A stretch of 64,000 bases of DNA from Arachnia propionica (GCF_003859805.1 NZ_RQZG01000002.1:1-64000); one strand, 5' to 3'; shown: positions 1-8,337, counted from the stretch's first letter. Notes: generated by a model from the letters alone, not told the origin. Translations and numbers: made by a program.

Positions 1-920
1 AAGGTGAGCACGATCCCGGCGGCGAACAGGCCTCGTCCGGCTGCTCGGCCCCAGCCGGAGGTGCCGATCTTGGTGGTGACCGTGCTCTGGACACCGACAC
101 CGAGTTTCCCCTTGAAGAAAGTCTTGACCTCTGAGGAGAAGACATGGGGTCGGCCGTACTGGCCTGGTTTGGGGCCGAGGATCGTCTCGAAGAAACCAGT
201 GCGGATCTTCGTTCCGATGTCCCCGGGTGCGGCTGGTGGGGGTGAGCCCCAGGCCTTGTCCCAGTGCCGAGCACCGGTCTTCCACTGCACCCGATATGGC
301 AGAAACCTCAAGCGGTGCTCTCCGATGCGGAGATAAACTCTCCTGACGGCACGGTGGATGCGGACCTTGCGGCTCTCGGCCACCGTGGTGGCCGTGGTGA
401 GTGCGCTGTCCCGCGCGATGTCGTCCAGGACGGAGGTGTCCCCGGGAAGGCCCGCGTTGCTGATCGCGCTGAGCTGGGCGTGACACTCCTCGATGGCTGC
501 CTTGTACTCCTTGACGAGAGCATCGATGCGCCCCTGGAGCGCATCCCCTTCCCGAACCTTGTCGAGGTGGTCCTCGGCGTCTGGGTCGAGCTGTTTCGCG
601 TTGAAGGTGGCGGCGTCCTCGAGCAGGGCCTGCCTACGGTTCTTCAGGGCGTGGACGGCCTCAGCGAAGGCATCGATGGCCAAAGCGATGCTCGCGCATC
701 CAGCAGCGACCTGATCCCCATCGGCCTGGGCGGAGTCCAAGGAGGAGTAGAGCAGATGCTGGTGAGGGGATTCGTAACAGGCGGTGAGCCCCTGCCAAAT
801 CGAATGCGCGTTGTCGATCTCCTCGGCGAAGCTGGTCCCACGCTCAACCAGGGTGAGGGCGGCATCCTGCAAGGATGCGGGGTCAGGCCAGTTCATCAGA
901 CCATCGGTGTTGACACTCAT
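1..920 (-). CDS. WXG-type secretion substrate or toxin-like protein, C-terminus beyond window
   Basis: The frame is open from an ATG at 920 to the window edge, at least 306 residues, with the C-terminus missing. The N-terminal ~160 residues are alanine-rich and helical with a WxG motif (IWQGL, about residues 42-46), as in WXG100/LXG N-termini that target proteins to type VII (ESX) secretion. A basic segment follows, and the visible end is small and hydrophobic (GRGLFAAGIVLT), possibly a membrane segment. The ATG overlaps the stop of the upstream 116-aa gene by 4 bases (ATGA), so the two are translationally coupled. Family logic suggests a polymorphic toxin or ESX-associated factor whose active domain would lie past the edge; that is inference. 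Confidence 0.6.
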   Translation of the reverse strand, partial: MSVNTDGLMNWPDPASLQDAALTLVERGTSFAEEIDNAHSIWQGLTACYESPHQHLLYSSLDSAQADGDQVAAGCASIALAIDAFAEAVHALKNRRQALLEDAATFNAKQLDPDAEDHLDKVREGDALQGRIDALVKEYKAAIEECHAQLSAISNAGLPGDTSVLDDIARDSALTTATTVAESRKVRIHRAVRRVYLRIGEHRLRFLPYRVQWKTGARHWDKAWGSPPPAAPGDIGTKIRTGFFETILGPKPGQYGRPHVFSSEVKTFFKGKLGVGVQSTVTTKIGTSGWGRAAGRGLFAAGIVLT

Positions 921-1267
921 GCTGGTTTCCCATCGGTGATGCGGACCTCATCGACTGCGTGGGCGTCCTTGGCGGTCTGGTCGGCCATCTCGTAGTGTCC
1001 GGCCTGGATTGCGGCCACCGATGCCCGACCACCGGCAGCAGCATTGGTGATCTGTTGCTCGGCAGAGGTCATACCCTCAGTCAGGATGCGGTTGTAGAGC
1101 CCATTGAGTTTCGAGGCGAGGATGCTGCTCTCCCCGGTGAACAGCGCGCCCAGGGCGTCGATGTCCCCGGAGAGAGCCTTGTGGGTCTGGGCGGCCTGCT
1201 CCGCCTCGGTCTCCACCTTGGTGAAGATCTCGTAGCAGGCGTCTGCTTTCACACGATGAAAAGTCAC
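917..1267 (-). CDS. Small helical WXG100-like protein
   Basis: 116 residues from a GTG at 1267 that overlaps the preceding stop (GTGA). The product is almost entirely helical, rich in Ala, Glu and Lys, with no signal peptide or membrane segment. Length and position next to the larger WxG protein match the small partner proteins of type VII secretion substrates. No WxG motif is obvious, so the assignment rests on size, helicity and context. A longer in-frame extension upstream lies inside the neighbouring gene and is not favoured. Expected role: chaperone or co-secreted partner of the downstream protein. Confidence 0.5.
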   Translation of the reverse strand: MTFHRVKADACYEIFTKVETEAEQAAQTHKALSGDIDALGALFTGESSILASKLNGLYNRILTEGMTSAEQQITNAAAGGRASVAAIQAGHYEMADQTAKDAHAVDEVRITDGKPA

Positions 1268-2520
1268 AGTTGTTCCTCCTGCGCTGAGACAATGCCTTGG
1301 ATGAGAACGGCCCACAGTGGGTCGAGCGGGTCCTGCTCCAGGATCAGCTGGTCGCGTTTGGCGGGCGGTGGGGCGGCGAAGGCCAGAGCGTCCCCACGCG
1401 AAGCAGTATGGAACCAGGTGACGGAGCGGTCCACGGCAAGGCAGTCCAGGGCCCAAGCGCTCCAGCGCTGAGCGCAGAACTCGGCTTCATCCGGGGACCC
1501 TGTGGATGGCACGATGCCGTCTTCCACCTTCACCTGCACCTGCCTCATGGCTAGGGACAGGTTCACCTCCAGCGGCCACGAGGGACGATGGCCAACCCAG
1601 GACAACATGACCCGGAAGAAGTCATAGGTCGTGGTCCATCCCAGCAGATACTTGCCCGACAGTCCGGGGTGAGGGCTGAGGAAGACGGTGGTGGAATCAG
1701 TCATCCAGAACCGGAAATCCGTGTTCGCCGGGGCCGTGGTGTGCAGAACCCAGGGCAGTCCTTGGTAGAAGTGGCTGCCGTACCAGAAACCGTCCCCGAC
1801 GAGGTTCCCCTTCCGGTCCACCAGGCCAGCCTCGGCCAGTTCGTCGCGCGCCTCGCCCTTGACCTTCGGGAACAGGCCACGGGAGGCCCCCTTCACGATG
1901 GTGGCCGCCGTCGCGGAGCTGACCGTCAACGGCTCAGCCGGGAGCACCAACTCCGGCAGCGCCACCACCGACAGATCCTCACGAGGCGCACCAGCACGGC
2001 TCGAGGCCCACACGTCCAGCGTCGGTTCGGGAACATCTGACGTGGTCGGTGGTTTGGCGCGCTCCTCGGGAGGCAGCAGCCGCAGGGTCTCCAAAATGTT
2101 GTGGTTCTCATCCCAGGGCCGGAAGTCGAACAACGGTACCGACAGGGTCAATTCGGCCACCACACCATCGGCCACGACGAGGTCCTGGATGCTCAGCACC
2201 GAGATGGTGTTGCCATGGACCTCCTCAGGCCTGGCCGGGGACAACATACAGACCCGGCGATGCTCGGCCCCGTGCTGCTGCAACGCCTCGATCTGCAACA
2301 CCAGCGTGCCCGGAATTCCGTTCTGCAGACCCCGTAGATTCGCCTGACTGATCGCAGCCAGCGCATCGGGACGCTCCTCCACCTGCGACTCCCGCAACAC
2401 CACGTTCGGCGTGAACCCCGTCAGCGCAGCCGGAGCCGTGCCGATCACACATCCAGGCTCCCTGGCCACGGACCAGCCGTCGGGTACCTCGCAACAAAAG
2501 GTTGAACCAGCCAGGAGCAT
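1264..2520 (-). CDS. Uncharacterised 418-aa protein, first gene of WXG cluster
   Basis: ATG at 2520 with a good ribosome site (GGAAGG, 7 nt upstream). The first ~160 residues (starting FCCEVPDGWSVARE) look like a small alpha/beta lipid- or partner-binding domain such as those of LpqN-type proteins. The C-terminal half is rich in Trp and aromatic residues and may be an EspG-like chaperone fold. Neither likeness is strong enough to name a family. No signal peptide is seen. It leads the three-gene minus-strand unit, its stop overlapping the next start, so a job in secretion or immunity for the WxG proteins is the simplest guess. Confidence 0.45.
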   Translation of the reverse strand: MLLAGSTFCCEVPDGWSVAREPGCVIGTAPAALTGFTPNVVLRESQVEERPDALAAISQANLRGLQNGIPGTLVLQIEALQQHGAEHRRVCMLSPARPEEVHGNTISVLSIQDLVVADGVVAELTLSVPLFDFRPWDENHNILETLRLLPPEERAKPPTTSDVPEPTLDVWASSRAGAPREDLSVVALPELVLPAEPLTVSSATAATIVKGASRGLFPKVKGEARDELAEAGLVDRKGNLVGDGFWYGSHFYQGLPWVLHTTAPANTDFRFWMTDSTTVFLSPHPGLSGKYLLGWTTTYDFFRVMLSWVGHRPSWPLEVNLSLAMRQVQVKVEDGIVPSTGSPDEAEFCAQRWSAWALDCLAVDRSVTWFHTASRGDALAFAAPPPAKRDQLILEQDPLDPLWAVLIQGIVSAQEEQL

Positions 2521-2589
2521 CGTCGCGTCCTTCCGAGCAAATCCGGGGGATGCCGCGATGCTACCAGAGGGAAACCTGCTGTGCAGAGG

Positions 2590-3384
2590 TCAGCGACGCT
2601 GGGCCGAGGCCGTCTGGTACAGGCAGATCGCGGCCGCCGAGGAGAGGTTGAGGCTCTCCGCCCCACCCCACATCGGGATGGCGACCACCTGGTCGGCCAG
2701 GGCCGCGTCAGCCTCGGGCAGGCCCCAGGCCTCGTTGCCCATCAGCCAGGCGGAGGGCCGGGCCAGCCTGCCCGAGGCGGCCAGCAGATCCAAGGGCTCG
2801 CCGTCGCCGTCGGCCGCCAGCACCTGCATGCCCATGGCGTGGACCCGGGCCACGGCCTCGGCCAGTTCCACCCCGGTCAGGATCGGCAGGTGGAACAGCG
2901 ACCCGACGGAGGCACGCACGGTCTTCGGGTTCCACACCTCCACCGAGCCGGAGGTGAGGATCACCCCGTCGGCCCCGAACGCATCGGCGCAACGGATGAC
3001 GGTTCCCGCATTGCCGGGGTCCCGGACCTGGGCGCAGATCACCAGCAGGCGGGCATCCGTGAGGTCCTCCCAGCCGAATCGGGGCTGGCGACACACCGCG
3101 ACCACACCCTGCGGGGTGACGGTGTCCGACAGCTGCCGCATCACGGCCTGTGACCCCACCCACACGGGCACGTCCACACCCGCCAGCAGGTCGTGGTGCC
3201 GCTCGGGATCGGCCACGACGACGGCCGTGACCAGACTCTCGGTGGCCAACGCCTCACGCACCGCCTGTCGCCCCTCGACGAGGAACTCCCCCGCCAGGTC
3301 ACGACCACGACGCTGGGTCAGACGACGAAAAGAACGCAGCACGGAGCTCGGGAGCTCGCGTGCTGCGTTGCCGGATTCGGTCAC
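2590..3384 (-). CDS. SpoU/TrmH-family rRNA 2'-O-methyltransferase
   Basis: 264 residues. SPOUT (trefoil-knot) methyltransferase that uses SAM to methylate a ribose 2'-OH, most likely in 23S rRNA. All three SpoU motifs are visible: DPGNAGTVIRCADAFG (motif 1, asparagine and arginine present), MGNEAWGL (motif 2) and ESLNLSSAAAICLY (motif 3). The N-terminal ~90 residues form the substrate-binding L30e-like domain. The start is GTG at 3384, 2 nt after the rplT stop; an upstream extension would run through rplT and has arginine-rich nonsense composition. Downstream of infC-rpmI-rplT is the usual actinobacterial place for this gene. Confidence 0.85.
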   Translation of the reverse strand: MTESGNAARELPSSVLRSFRRLTQRRGRDLAGEFLVEGRQAVREALATESLVTAVVVADPERHHDLLAGVDVPVWVGSQAVMRQLSDTVTPQGVVAVCRQPRFGWEDLTDARLLVICAQVRDPGNAGTVIRCADAFGADGVILTSGSVEVWNPKTVRASVGSLFHLPILTGVELAEAVARVHAMGMQVLAADGDGEPLDLLAASGRLARPSAWLMGNEAWGLPEADAALADQVVAIPMWGGAESLNLSSAAAICLYQTASAQRR

Positions 3385-3386
3385 GC

Positions 3387-3755
3387 TCAGGCCGCTGCCG
3401 GGGCCTGGTTGTCGCGGGCGACGGCGACCAGGGCGGCGAAGGCGTTGCTGTCCGTGACGGCCAGATCGGCCAGGATCTTGCGGTCCACCTCGACGCCGGC
3501 GTTCTTCAGACCGTTGATGAGGCGGTTGTAGGTCATGCCCTCCGCACGGGCGGCGGCGTTGATGCGCTGGATCCACAGGGCGCGGAAGTCACCCTTCCTG
3601 GCGCGACGGTCACGATAGGCGTAGGTGGCAGAGTGGAGCATCTGCTCCTTGGCCTTGCGGTACAGGCGCGAGCGCTGCCCGCGGTACCCCGAGGCGAGCT
3701 CGAGGACCTCGCGACGCTTCTTCTTCGCATTCACAGAACGCTTGACGCGTGCCAT
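3387..3755 (-). CDS. rplT: 50S ribosomal protein L20
   Basis: 122 residues beginning [18 protein letters not shown], the standard L20 N-terminus, with the conserved [16 protein letters not shown] and [16 protein letters not shown] segments. L20 binds 23S rRNA early in large-subunit assembly. It sits in the classic infC-rpmI-rplT operon, last of the three. A short alanine-rich tail (APAAA) extends the usual 117-119 residue length. The next gene, an rRNA methyltransferase, begins 2 nt after the stop, so it is cotranscribed. Confidence 0.97.
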   Translation of the reverse strand: MARVKRSVNAKKKRREVLELASGYRGQRSRLYRKAKEQMLHSATYAYRDRRARKGDFRALWIQRINAAARAEGMTYNRLINGLKNAGVEVDRKILADLAVTDSNAFAALVAVARDNQAPAAA

Positions 3756-3810
3756 GTTGACTCCTTAGATGACGGCCGGAACGGCCAGGGGAACGAGGGG
3801 ATGGGTGGGC

Positions 3811-4017
3811 TCAGCGACCGGGGTGCCCGGCCAGCAGGGCCTTGGCCTGCTTCACATCGGCTGCGGCCAGTTCGGTGTTGCCCTTGAGGCTGCGCAGACG
3901 CTTGGAGGACTTGTGGGCGTTGAGGTGGCCCAGGTTGGCCTGGCGGTGCATGAGCTTGCCCGATCCGGTGACCTTGAAACGCTTCTTGGCGCCGGAATGC
4001 GACTTCATCTTCGGCAT
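3811..4017 (-). CDS. rpmI: 50S ribosomal protein L35
   Basis: 68 residues, starting [20 protein letters not shown], diagnostic for L35, with the basic KRLRSLKG segment. It lies 36 nt after infC and 55 nt before rplT. It ends with a short LLAGHPGR tail. Small basic 23S rRNA-binding protein of the large subunit. Confidence 0.97.
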   Translation of the reverse strand: MPKMKSHSGAKKRFKVTGSGKLMHRQANLGHLNAHKSSKRLRSLKGNTELAAADVKQAKALLAGHPGR

Positions 4018-4053
4018 TGTCTGCTCACTTTCTGTATCTCAGCTCGACCCGGG

Positions 4054-4734
4054 TCACAGGTCGATGTCGGGGTCCATGTTGTCGGCGGGGCCGCGCTTCT
4101 TCTTCGACGGCTGTGCTGCGGCCCTGAGCCGGGCCTCCTCAGCCTTCTCCGCCTCGGCGTTGGCCTTCCGCTGCTCCATGCGACGGTCCCGTTCCTCGGC
4201 CTGTTCGGCCTTGGCCTCGGTCTTCTTCTTCGTGGGGCCGAGCACCATGAGCATGTTCCGGCCGTCCTGCTTGGGAGCGGACTCGACGAAACCGAACTCG
4301 GCCACGTCGTTGGCGAGCCGCTTGAGCAGCTCGATTCCCAGTTCCGGCCGCGACTGCTCACGGCCGCGGAACATGATGGTGATCTTCACCTTGTCGCCGC
4401 CCTTGAGGAAGCGCACGACGTGCCCCTTCTTCGTCTCGTAGTCGTGGTTGTCGATCTTGAGACGGAGCTTCATCTCCTTGGTGATGGTGTTCGACTGGTT
4501 CTTGCGGGCGTCACGTGCCTTCTGCGCCGCCTCGTACTTGAACTTGCCGTAGTCCATCAGCTTGCAAACCGGGGGACGCGCCTGCGGAGCCACCTCGACG
4601 AGGTCGAGATCACTCTCCACCGCGAGGCGGAGTGCGTCCTCCAGACGCACGATGCCGACCTGCTCCCCCTTGGGGCCGACGAGTCGGACTTCGGGTACTC
4701 GAATGCGTTCGTTGATCCGCGGTTCAGTGCTGAT
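4054..4734 (-). CDS. infC: Translation initiation factor IF-3, AUC start codon
   Basis: 226 residues. IF3 N-domain ([19 protein letters not shown]) and C-domain ([32 protein letters not shown]) are both present. An actinobacterial K/E/A-rich tail of about 40 residues follows (from [16 protein letters not shown]). The start is ATC at 4734: a strong GGAGG sits 5 nt upstream, and the family usually begins right here with ISTEPRIN or similar. A TTG at 4746 is in frame but its codon overlaps the Shine-Dalgarno, making it unlikely. Rare AUU/AUC starts let IF-3 repress its own translation, because IF-3 rejects non-canonical start codons. Confidence 0.95.
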   Translation of the reverse strand: MSTEPRINERIRVPEVRLVGPKGEQVGIVRLEDALRLAVESDLDLVEVAPQARPPVCKLMDYGKFKYEAAQKARDARKNQSNTITKEMKLRLKIDNHDYETKKGHVVRFLKGGDKVKITIMFRGREQSRPELGIELLKRLANDVAEFGFVESAPKQDGRNMLMVLGPTKKKTEAKAEQAEERDRRMEQRKANAEAEKAEEARLRAAAQPSKKKRGPADNMDPDIDL

Positions 4735-4775
4735 GGGTTCCTCCAAGGTCGAAGTGCTGGTGCTGACACGGAAGA

Positions 4776-4801
4776 AGGCCTTCGCGCATGCGCGAAGGCC
4801 T
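4776..4801 (-). promoter_or_regulatory. Perfect 26-bp palindrome in infC leader
   Basis: A perfect palindrome (half-site AGGCCTTCGCGCA) lies about 42 nt upstream of the infC AUC codon inside its 5' leader. In RNA it would form an 11-bp stem with a CAUG loop. No uridine run follows, so it is more likely a leader or attenuation structure, or a protein site, than a simple terminator. L20- and IF-3-linked leaders regulate this operon in other bacteria; this one has no sequence I can match to a known class. Confidence 0.6.
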
Positions 4802-4911
4802 GACGACGCACCTGAGGTGCGTTCCGACCCGACCGCCCCGGCGGCCCAGGTGGGAGGTCAGGCCTCCACTTCCATGAGCGAACGCTTCCGCGTCGCTGTC
4901 AACACCTGCAC

Positions 4912-4940
4912 ACCTTACCGGTTCAACCGGGAACGACCAA
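4912..4940 (-). promoter_or_regulatory. Predicted infC operon promoter with palindromic spacer
   Basis: On the minus strand a TAAGGT -10 (4917-4912) is preceded at 17 bp by TTGGTC (4940-4935). The spacer begins with the 13-bp near-perfect palindrome CCGGTTGAACCGG (4918-4930), which abuts the -10 and could be an operator. It would give an infC leader of about 170 nt containing the 26-bp hairpin. Confidence 0.45.
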
Positions 4941-5094
4941 ACAGCCGCCGCCTGAAGGCAGCCGAGCACGCGCCAGGACCGGCAAACCCGACTGGGTGAC
5001 AGCAGGTCTCGACACGGCGCCCCTTCGTGCCATTCCGGGCCCCGGTTCGACACTTCTCCGCCGGGCGAGCCATCGGCGTCGGGTGACCGCGGCG

Positions 5095-5219
5095 GGTTCG
5101 CCTGCCTTGTCTCGGGTTCGCCTGTGTTGGGTGTGGCTCGCCTGCCTCAACGGCGGCTCACCTGTCCAACTGGGCAGGCGAAGTGAAACAAGGCAGGCGT
5201 TTCCAACCCAAGACAGGTG
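5095..5219. repeat. Array of seven CGCCTGCC-type repeats on a 20-bp period, four direct and three inverted
   Basis: Four tandem units of exactly 20 bp start at 5095, 5115, 5135 and 5155 and share GGyTCrCCTGyc. They are followed by three reverse-complement cores at 5173 (GGCAGGCG), 5192 (GGCAGGCG) and 5212 (GACAGGTG). Unit 1 pairs perfectly over 12 bp with the second inverted unit (5099-5110 with 5188-5199). Unit 2 pairs over 14 of 16 bp with the third, and unit 3 over 9 bp with the first. It is gene-free, between the SUFU stop and the infC promoter. Two-turn spacing suggests cooperative protein binding; a folded RNA or small mobile repeat is also possible. Confidence 0.75.
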
Positions 5220-5269
5220 AATCAGCGCGCAGCGGAGGCCGCCGGGAGGGAGTGACCGAAGAATGGAGT

Positions 5270-5346
5270 GGTCACGAATCGCCGCTTTGTTTCGGTGAGA
5301 TCGCGTTTGAAACGTTCCAAGCAAAGCAGAACGGCGATTCGTGACC
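5270..5346. repeat. Inverted repeat, 15-bp perfect arms
   Basis: GGTCACGAATCGCCG at 5270-5284 is repeated inverted at 5332-5346 with a 47-bp interior. The interior contains TTGAAACGTTCCAA (5307-5320), an imperfect palindrome resembling LacI-family operators. It lies in the 760-bp gene-free stretch between the infC leader and the SUFU gene. No T-run follows either arm, so this is not a typical terminator; a small non-autonomous mobile repeat is the other option. Apart from the repeats listed here, I see no gene in 4941-5508. Confidence 0.6.
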
Positions 5347-5401
5347 GAGGTGAGCCGCGAAGGGCCGGGCGACGGAGGCACGGGACGGCAGGGGTACGAG
5401 C

Positions 5402-5492
5402 GGTTTCCGGCAGCCCGCACCCGAGCGACACTGAGTCCGAGTCCAACACGACATCGGGTCGCGTCGATACTCTGCGGTGCCTGCCGGAAACC
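5402..5492 (-). repeat. Inverted repeat after SUFU stop, possible terminator
   Basis: GGTTTCCGGCAG (5402-5413) and its exact complement (5481-5492) flank a 67-bp loop with further short complementarity. It begins 17 nt after the SUFU stop on the minus strand, so an extended hairpin in the SUFU transcript end is possible. There is no U-tract. Confidence 0.4.
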
Positions 5493-5508
5493 TGTCCGCG
5501 TGGCCCTG

Positions 5509-6591
5509 TTACCCGATGACCTCGACGACGTTGCCCTCGGGGTCCCTCATCTCGGTGGGCTCGATGATCCACACCACCCCGGCCGGGGCTTGGTGGCGTC
5601 CCCGCTTCGGTTCGAGGATGGCCACGACCTGCTCCAGGTCGGCTGGGGTGAGCCGGAGGAAGTTCTCCTCCTCACCCAGCTCCCACGAGGTGGAATCGGC
5701 CGGTTCGAAGGTGAGGCCGTCCTCGTTGCCGATGAGCATGAAGTCCCGCCCGAACGGCAGCCTGCCCTGAAGGTAGCCGGGCACCTCCCCCGCGATCCGG
5801 GCGCCGATGGTGATCTCCAGTCTGCCCTCGACCTCGGCCACCCCGACGCGCTCGACGAAGGTCCGGGCCATCTGCGAGCCGTCGCGCAGCTTGCCCTCCT
5901 CGATGAGCCGGGCCACCTCCGGGTCGTCGCGCAGCGGGCCCTGGTCCAGATGGGTGATGAACTTCGGGAACCGGGCACCGTACAACTCGTAGAGCGATTC
6001 GGCACTCCAGGCCTTGACATCGGACAGATCCGTCCCGGTCAGTCCGAAGATCTGGGTGAAGCGGACCTTCCCACTCGGGGTCTCGATCTCCCCGAGATCA
6101 GGGTCCGCCACGAAACCGAGGGCGGTGAGCTCGGTGTCCTCCTCGAGCGCGATCCTCCCACCCGCGTCCATGTGATGGTTGGCCCCGAAGCGGTTCCCGG
6201 TGGCGAAGACGTAACGGCCCAGGTTCTGCATCATGTCGATCGGCCAGGTGGGAGGCTCAGTGGCCGTCATCACCTGCGGGTCGGCGAGCCTGAAGGTGAG
6301 CTCGAAGCCGTGACCGGAGTCCCCGTACCCATCCGGTCCGTCCTGCTCCCCGAACAGGTCACTCAGCCCGTAGGAGACGTAGTGCCAGTGCGGTTCCGGC
6401 TGTGCCACCCGGTACACCGAGACCCCCTCGAGCCCGGGGTCCTGGAAGAAGGAGAACGGCATGGTGCCGTAGTGGAAGGGCTCACCCTGGTCAGGGTAGA
6501 GGCCGAGGCAGGCAGCGTCGATGGCCTCCCAGCCAGGGGCCGAGCCCTCGTCGTCGTACTTCTTGGTCACGTCGTCGTGGTGCTTCGTCAT
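5509..6591 (-). CDS. Suppressor-of-fused (SUFU) domain protein
   Basis: 360 residues. The body matches bacterial SUFU-like proteins: an N-terminal block with EPFHYGTMPF and YRVAQPEPHWHYVSYGLSD, then a long acidic domain with FELTFRLAD. Bacterial SUFU proteins are cytoplasmic and often act as immunity proteins for polymorphic toxins or in stress; the exact role here is unknown. The start is ATG 6591, supported by a TAGGAT -10 (6599-6604) 7 nt upstream, implying a leaderless mRNA. A 15-residue upstream extension is in frame but would precede that promoter. It stands alone, followed by repeats. Confidence 0.75.
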   Translation of the reverse strand: MTKHHDDVTKKYDDEGSAPGWEAIDAACLGLYPDQGEPFHYGTMPFSFFQDPGLEGVSVYRVAQPEPHWHYVSYGLSDLFGEQDGPDGYGDSGHGFELTFRLADPQVMTATEPPTWPIDMMQNLGRYVFATGNRFGANHHMDAGGRIALEEDTELTALGFVADPDLGEIETPSGKVRFTQIFGLTGTDLSDVKAWSAESLYELYGARFPKFITHLDQGPLRDDPEVARLIEEGKLRDGSQMARTFVERVGVAEVEGRLEITIGARIAGEVPGYLQGRLPFGRDFMLIGNEDGLTFEPADSTSWELGEEENFLRLTPADLEQVVAILEPKRGRHQAPAGVVWIIEPTEMRDPEGNVVEVIG

Positions 6592-6619
6592 GCTCGCGAT
6601 CCTATCCGCCGACCAGTGG

Positions 6620-8329
6620 TCATTCCGCCCTGGCAAGGTTGGTCACCAGTCCCAGCAGCACCAGCCCCAAGGCCGGAAAGAGCACCGTCCACGGCGCCTG
6701 CTCCATGTGGCTGACGGCGTCGGAGAGCATCTTGCCCCACTCCGGGGAGTCGTGTCCGGCCCCCAGACCGAGGAAGCTCAGCCCGGTCAATGCCAGCGCC
6801 AGGTGCGGCAACCTGACCAGGGCGTGCCCCAGCACCGGTCGGAAGACACTGGGCAGGATGTGCCGACGGGTGATCCACCACCTGGTGGCCCCCGACGTGA
6901 TCGCCGCCTGGTGGAACCCGGCCGCCCTCGCCTCGGCCGCCAGTGTCCTGGCATGGACCGCCAGCGGAATCCACCCGACGATGCAGATCGCCAGCCAGGC
7001 GCTGAACATCCCGGGCCCGAGTGCCGCCGCCAGCACCACCCCGAGGAAGACCGACGGGATGGCGTTGAGGATGTCGGTGATCCCGGCCGATCCCTCCCGG
7101 GAGGCCAACCCCACGAGCAGCCCGATCACCAGGCAGATGAGGGTGAGCGCCACTGCGGAGCCGATGGTCAACCACGCCCCTTCCCCGACACGGGCCCAGA
7201 CGTCACGACCGACGTGGTCCGCCCCCAAGGGGTGGGCCCAGGAAGGGCCCTGGTGACGGGACAGGGGGTCGATGGCGCTGCTGCGGAACCAGCCACCGAC
7301 GATGAGGACCACGAGCAGCGCCACGCACGACCACCATCCCCAGCCGCGCCGCACGGTACCGACGTGACGCACCAACGCCGTGCCCTGTCCGGCACCGAGG
7401 GCTGGAGCCATGAGCCAGTGGTGGAGCAGGTTGCCGAGGGCACCGACCACGACCCCCAGCAGCACCAGCACCGCCATCGCTCCCTGCACGACGGGGACGT
7501 CCTGGGCCAGTGCGGCGTTGAGAGCGGTACGGCCGAGCCCCGGGATGGCGAAGGTGTCCTCCACCACCACCGAGGCCCCGACGATCCCGGCGAGCAGCAG
7601 GAACACCTGGGGCAGCACCACGGCGAGCGCCCGCCTGGCCACCTCGGCGGAGATCCGGGCGGGCCGGGCCCCGTTCGCCCGCCAGGTGCGGACCCAGTCC
7701 TCATCCGCGACGGCGGTCACCGCGGTCATGAGAACACGGAGCAGCACCCCGACCGAGGCGACCGAGATCGCGGCCACCGGCAGCACGGCGTGCTGACCGG
7801 TCTGCCAACCGGTCGCGGGGAACCAACGCAGCCTCACCGCGAAGATGAAGGCCAGGAGCACCGCGAGCACGAACTCGGGGAGGGCGGCGAGCACCGAGGA
7901 GACCACCCGCAGCACTCGCGACGTGCCCCCCTTCCCACGCCCGACGGACAGGATCATCGGTCCCACACACACAAAGCCCAGGGCCAGGGTCGTCGCTGCC
8001 GCCATCCCGGAGAGGTTGAGCGAGACCAGCAGCGAGGAGCCGACCTTCTCGGCAACCGGGGTGCCACTGACCCAGGACACCCCGAAGTCTCCCCGAAAGG
8101 CCTTCACGATCCACTGCCAGGTGCCCAGCAAGGGGTTCTCCGGCAGGTCCAGGCTCTGCCGGATGGCCTCCAGTGCGGCCGGGTCCGCGTCGCGCTCCAC
8201 CTGTCGGGCACGCAGCACGGTTCGCGCGGGGTCGCTGCCCGTCAGCCAGGGCAGTGACCCCGCGAACAGGGCAGCCACCAGGAACGCCCCGATGAGCACG
8301 GGGAGGGAACGCAGACTCGACCTGGTCAC
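6620..8329 (-). CDS. Fused DppB-DppC-type ABC transporter permease
   Basis: 569 residues. Two permeases that are normally separate are joined in one chain. Residues ~1-315 are DppB/OppB-like (EDWVRTWRANGARPARI coupling loop, VVVEDTFAIPGLGR). Residues ~320-569 are DppC/OppC-like (HPLGADHVGRDVWARV, then coupling loop AEARAAGFHQAAITSGA). About 11-12 membrane segments are visible. The joint region (LLHHWLMAPALGAGQG to RRGWGWWSCVALLV) is continuous and in frame without a stop. It is the last gene of the transport operon, 8 nt after the receptor stop; start GTG 8329. It would form the whole membrane channel as one subunit. Confidence 0.88.
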   Translation of the reverse strand: MTRSSLRSLPVLIGAFLVAALFAGSLPWLTGSDPARTVLRARQVERDADPAALEAIRQSLDLPENPLLGTWQWIVKAFRGDFGVSWVSGTPVAEKVGSSLLVSLNLSGMAAATTLALGFVCVGPMILSVGRGKGGTSRVLRVVSSVLAALPEFVLAVLLAFIFAVRLRWFPATGWQTGQHAVLPVAAISVASVGVLLRVLMTAVTAVADEDWVRTWRANGARPARISAEVARRALAVVLPQVFLLLAGIVGASVVVEDTFAIPGLGRTALNAALAQDVPVVQGAMAVLVLLGVVVGALGNLLHHWLMAPALGAGQGTALVRHVGTVRRGWGWWSCVALLVVLIVGGWFRSSAIDPLSRHQGPSWAHPLGADHVGRDVWARVGEGAWLTIGSAVALTLICLVIGLLVGLASREGSAGITDILNAIPSVFLGVVLAAALGPGMFSAWLAICIVGWIPLAVHARTLAAEARAAGFHQAAITSGATRWWITRRHILPSVFRPVLGHALVRLPHLALALTGLSFLGLGAGHDSPEWGKMLSDAVSHMEQAPWTVLFPALGLVLLGLVTNLARAE

Positions 8330-8337
8330 GGCTCAGC

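Noticed and set aside
5085-5219. CRISPR array
   Set aside because: Units are 20 bp with no conserved spacer-repeat alternation and some are inverted; no cas genes nearby.
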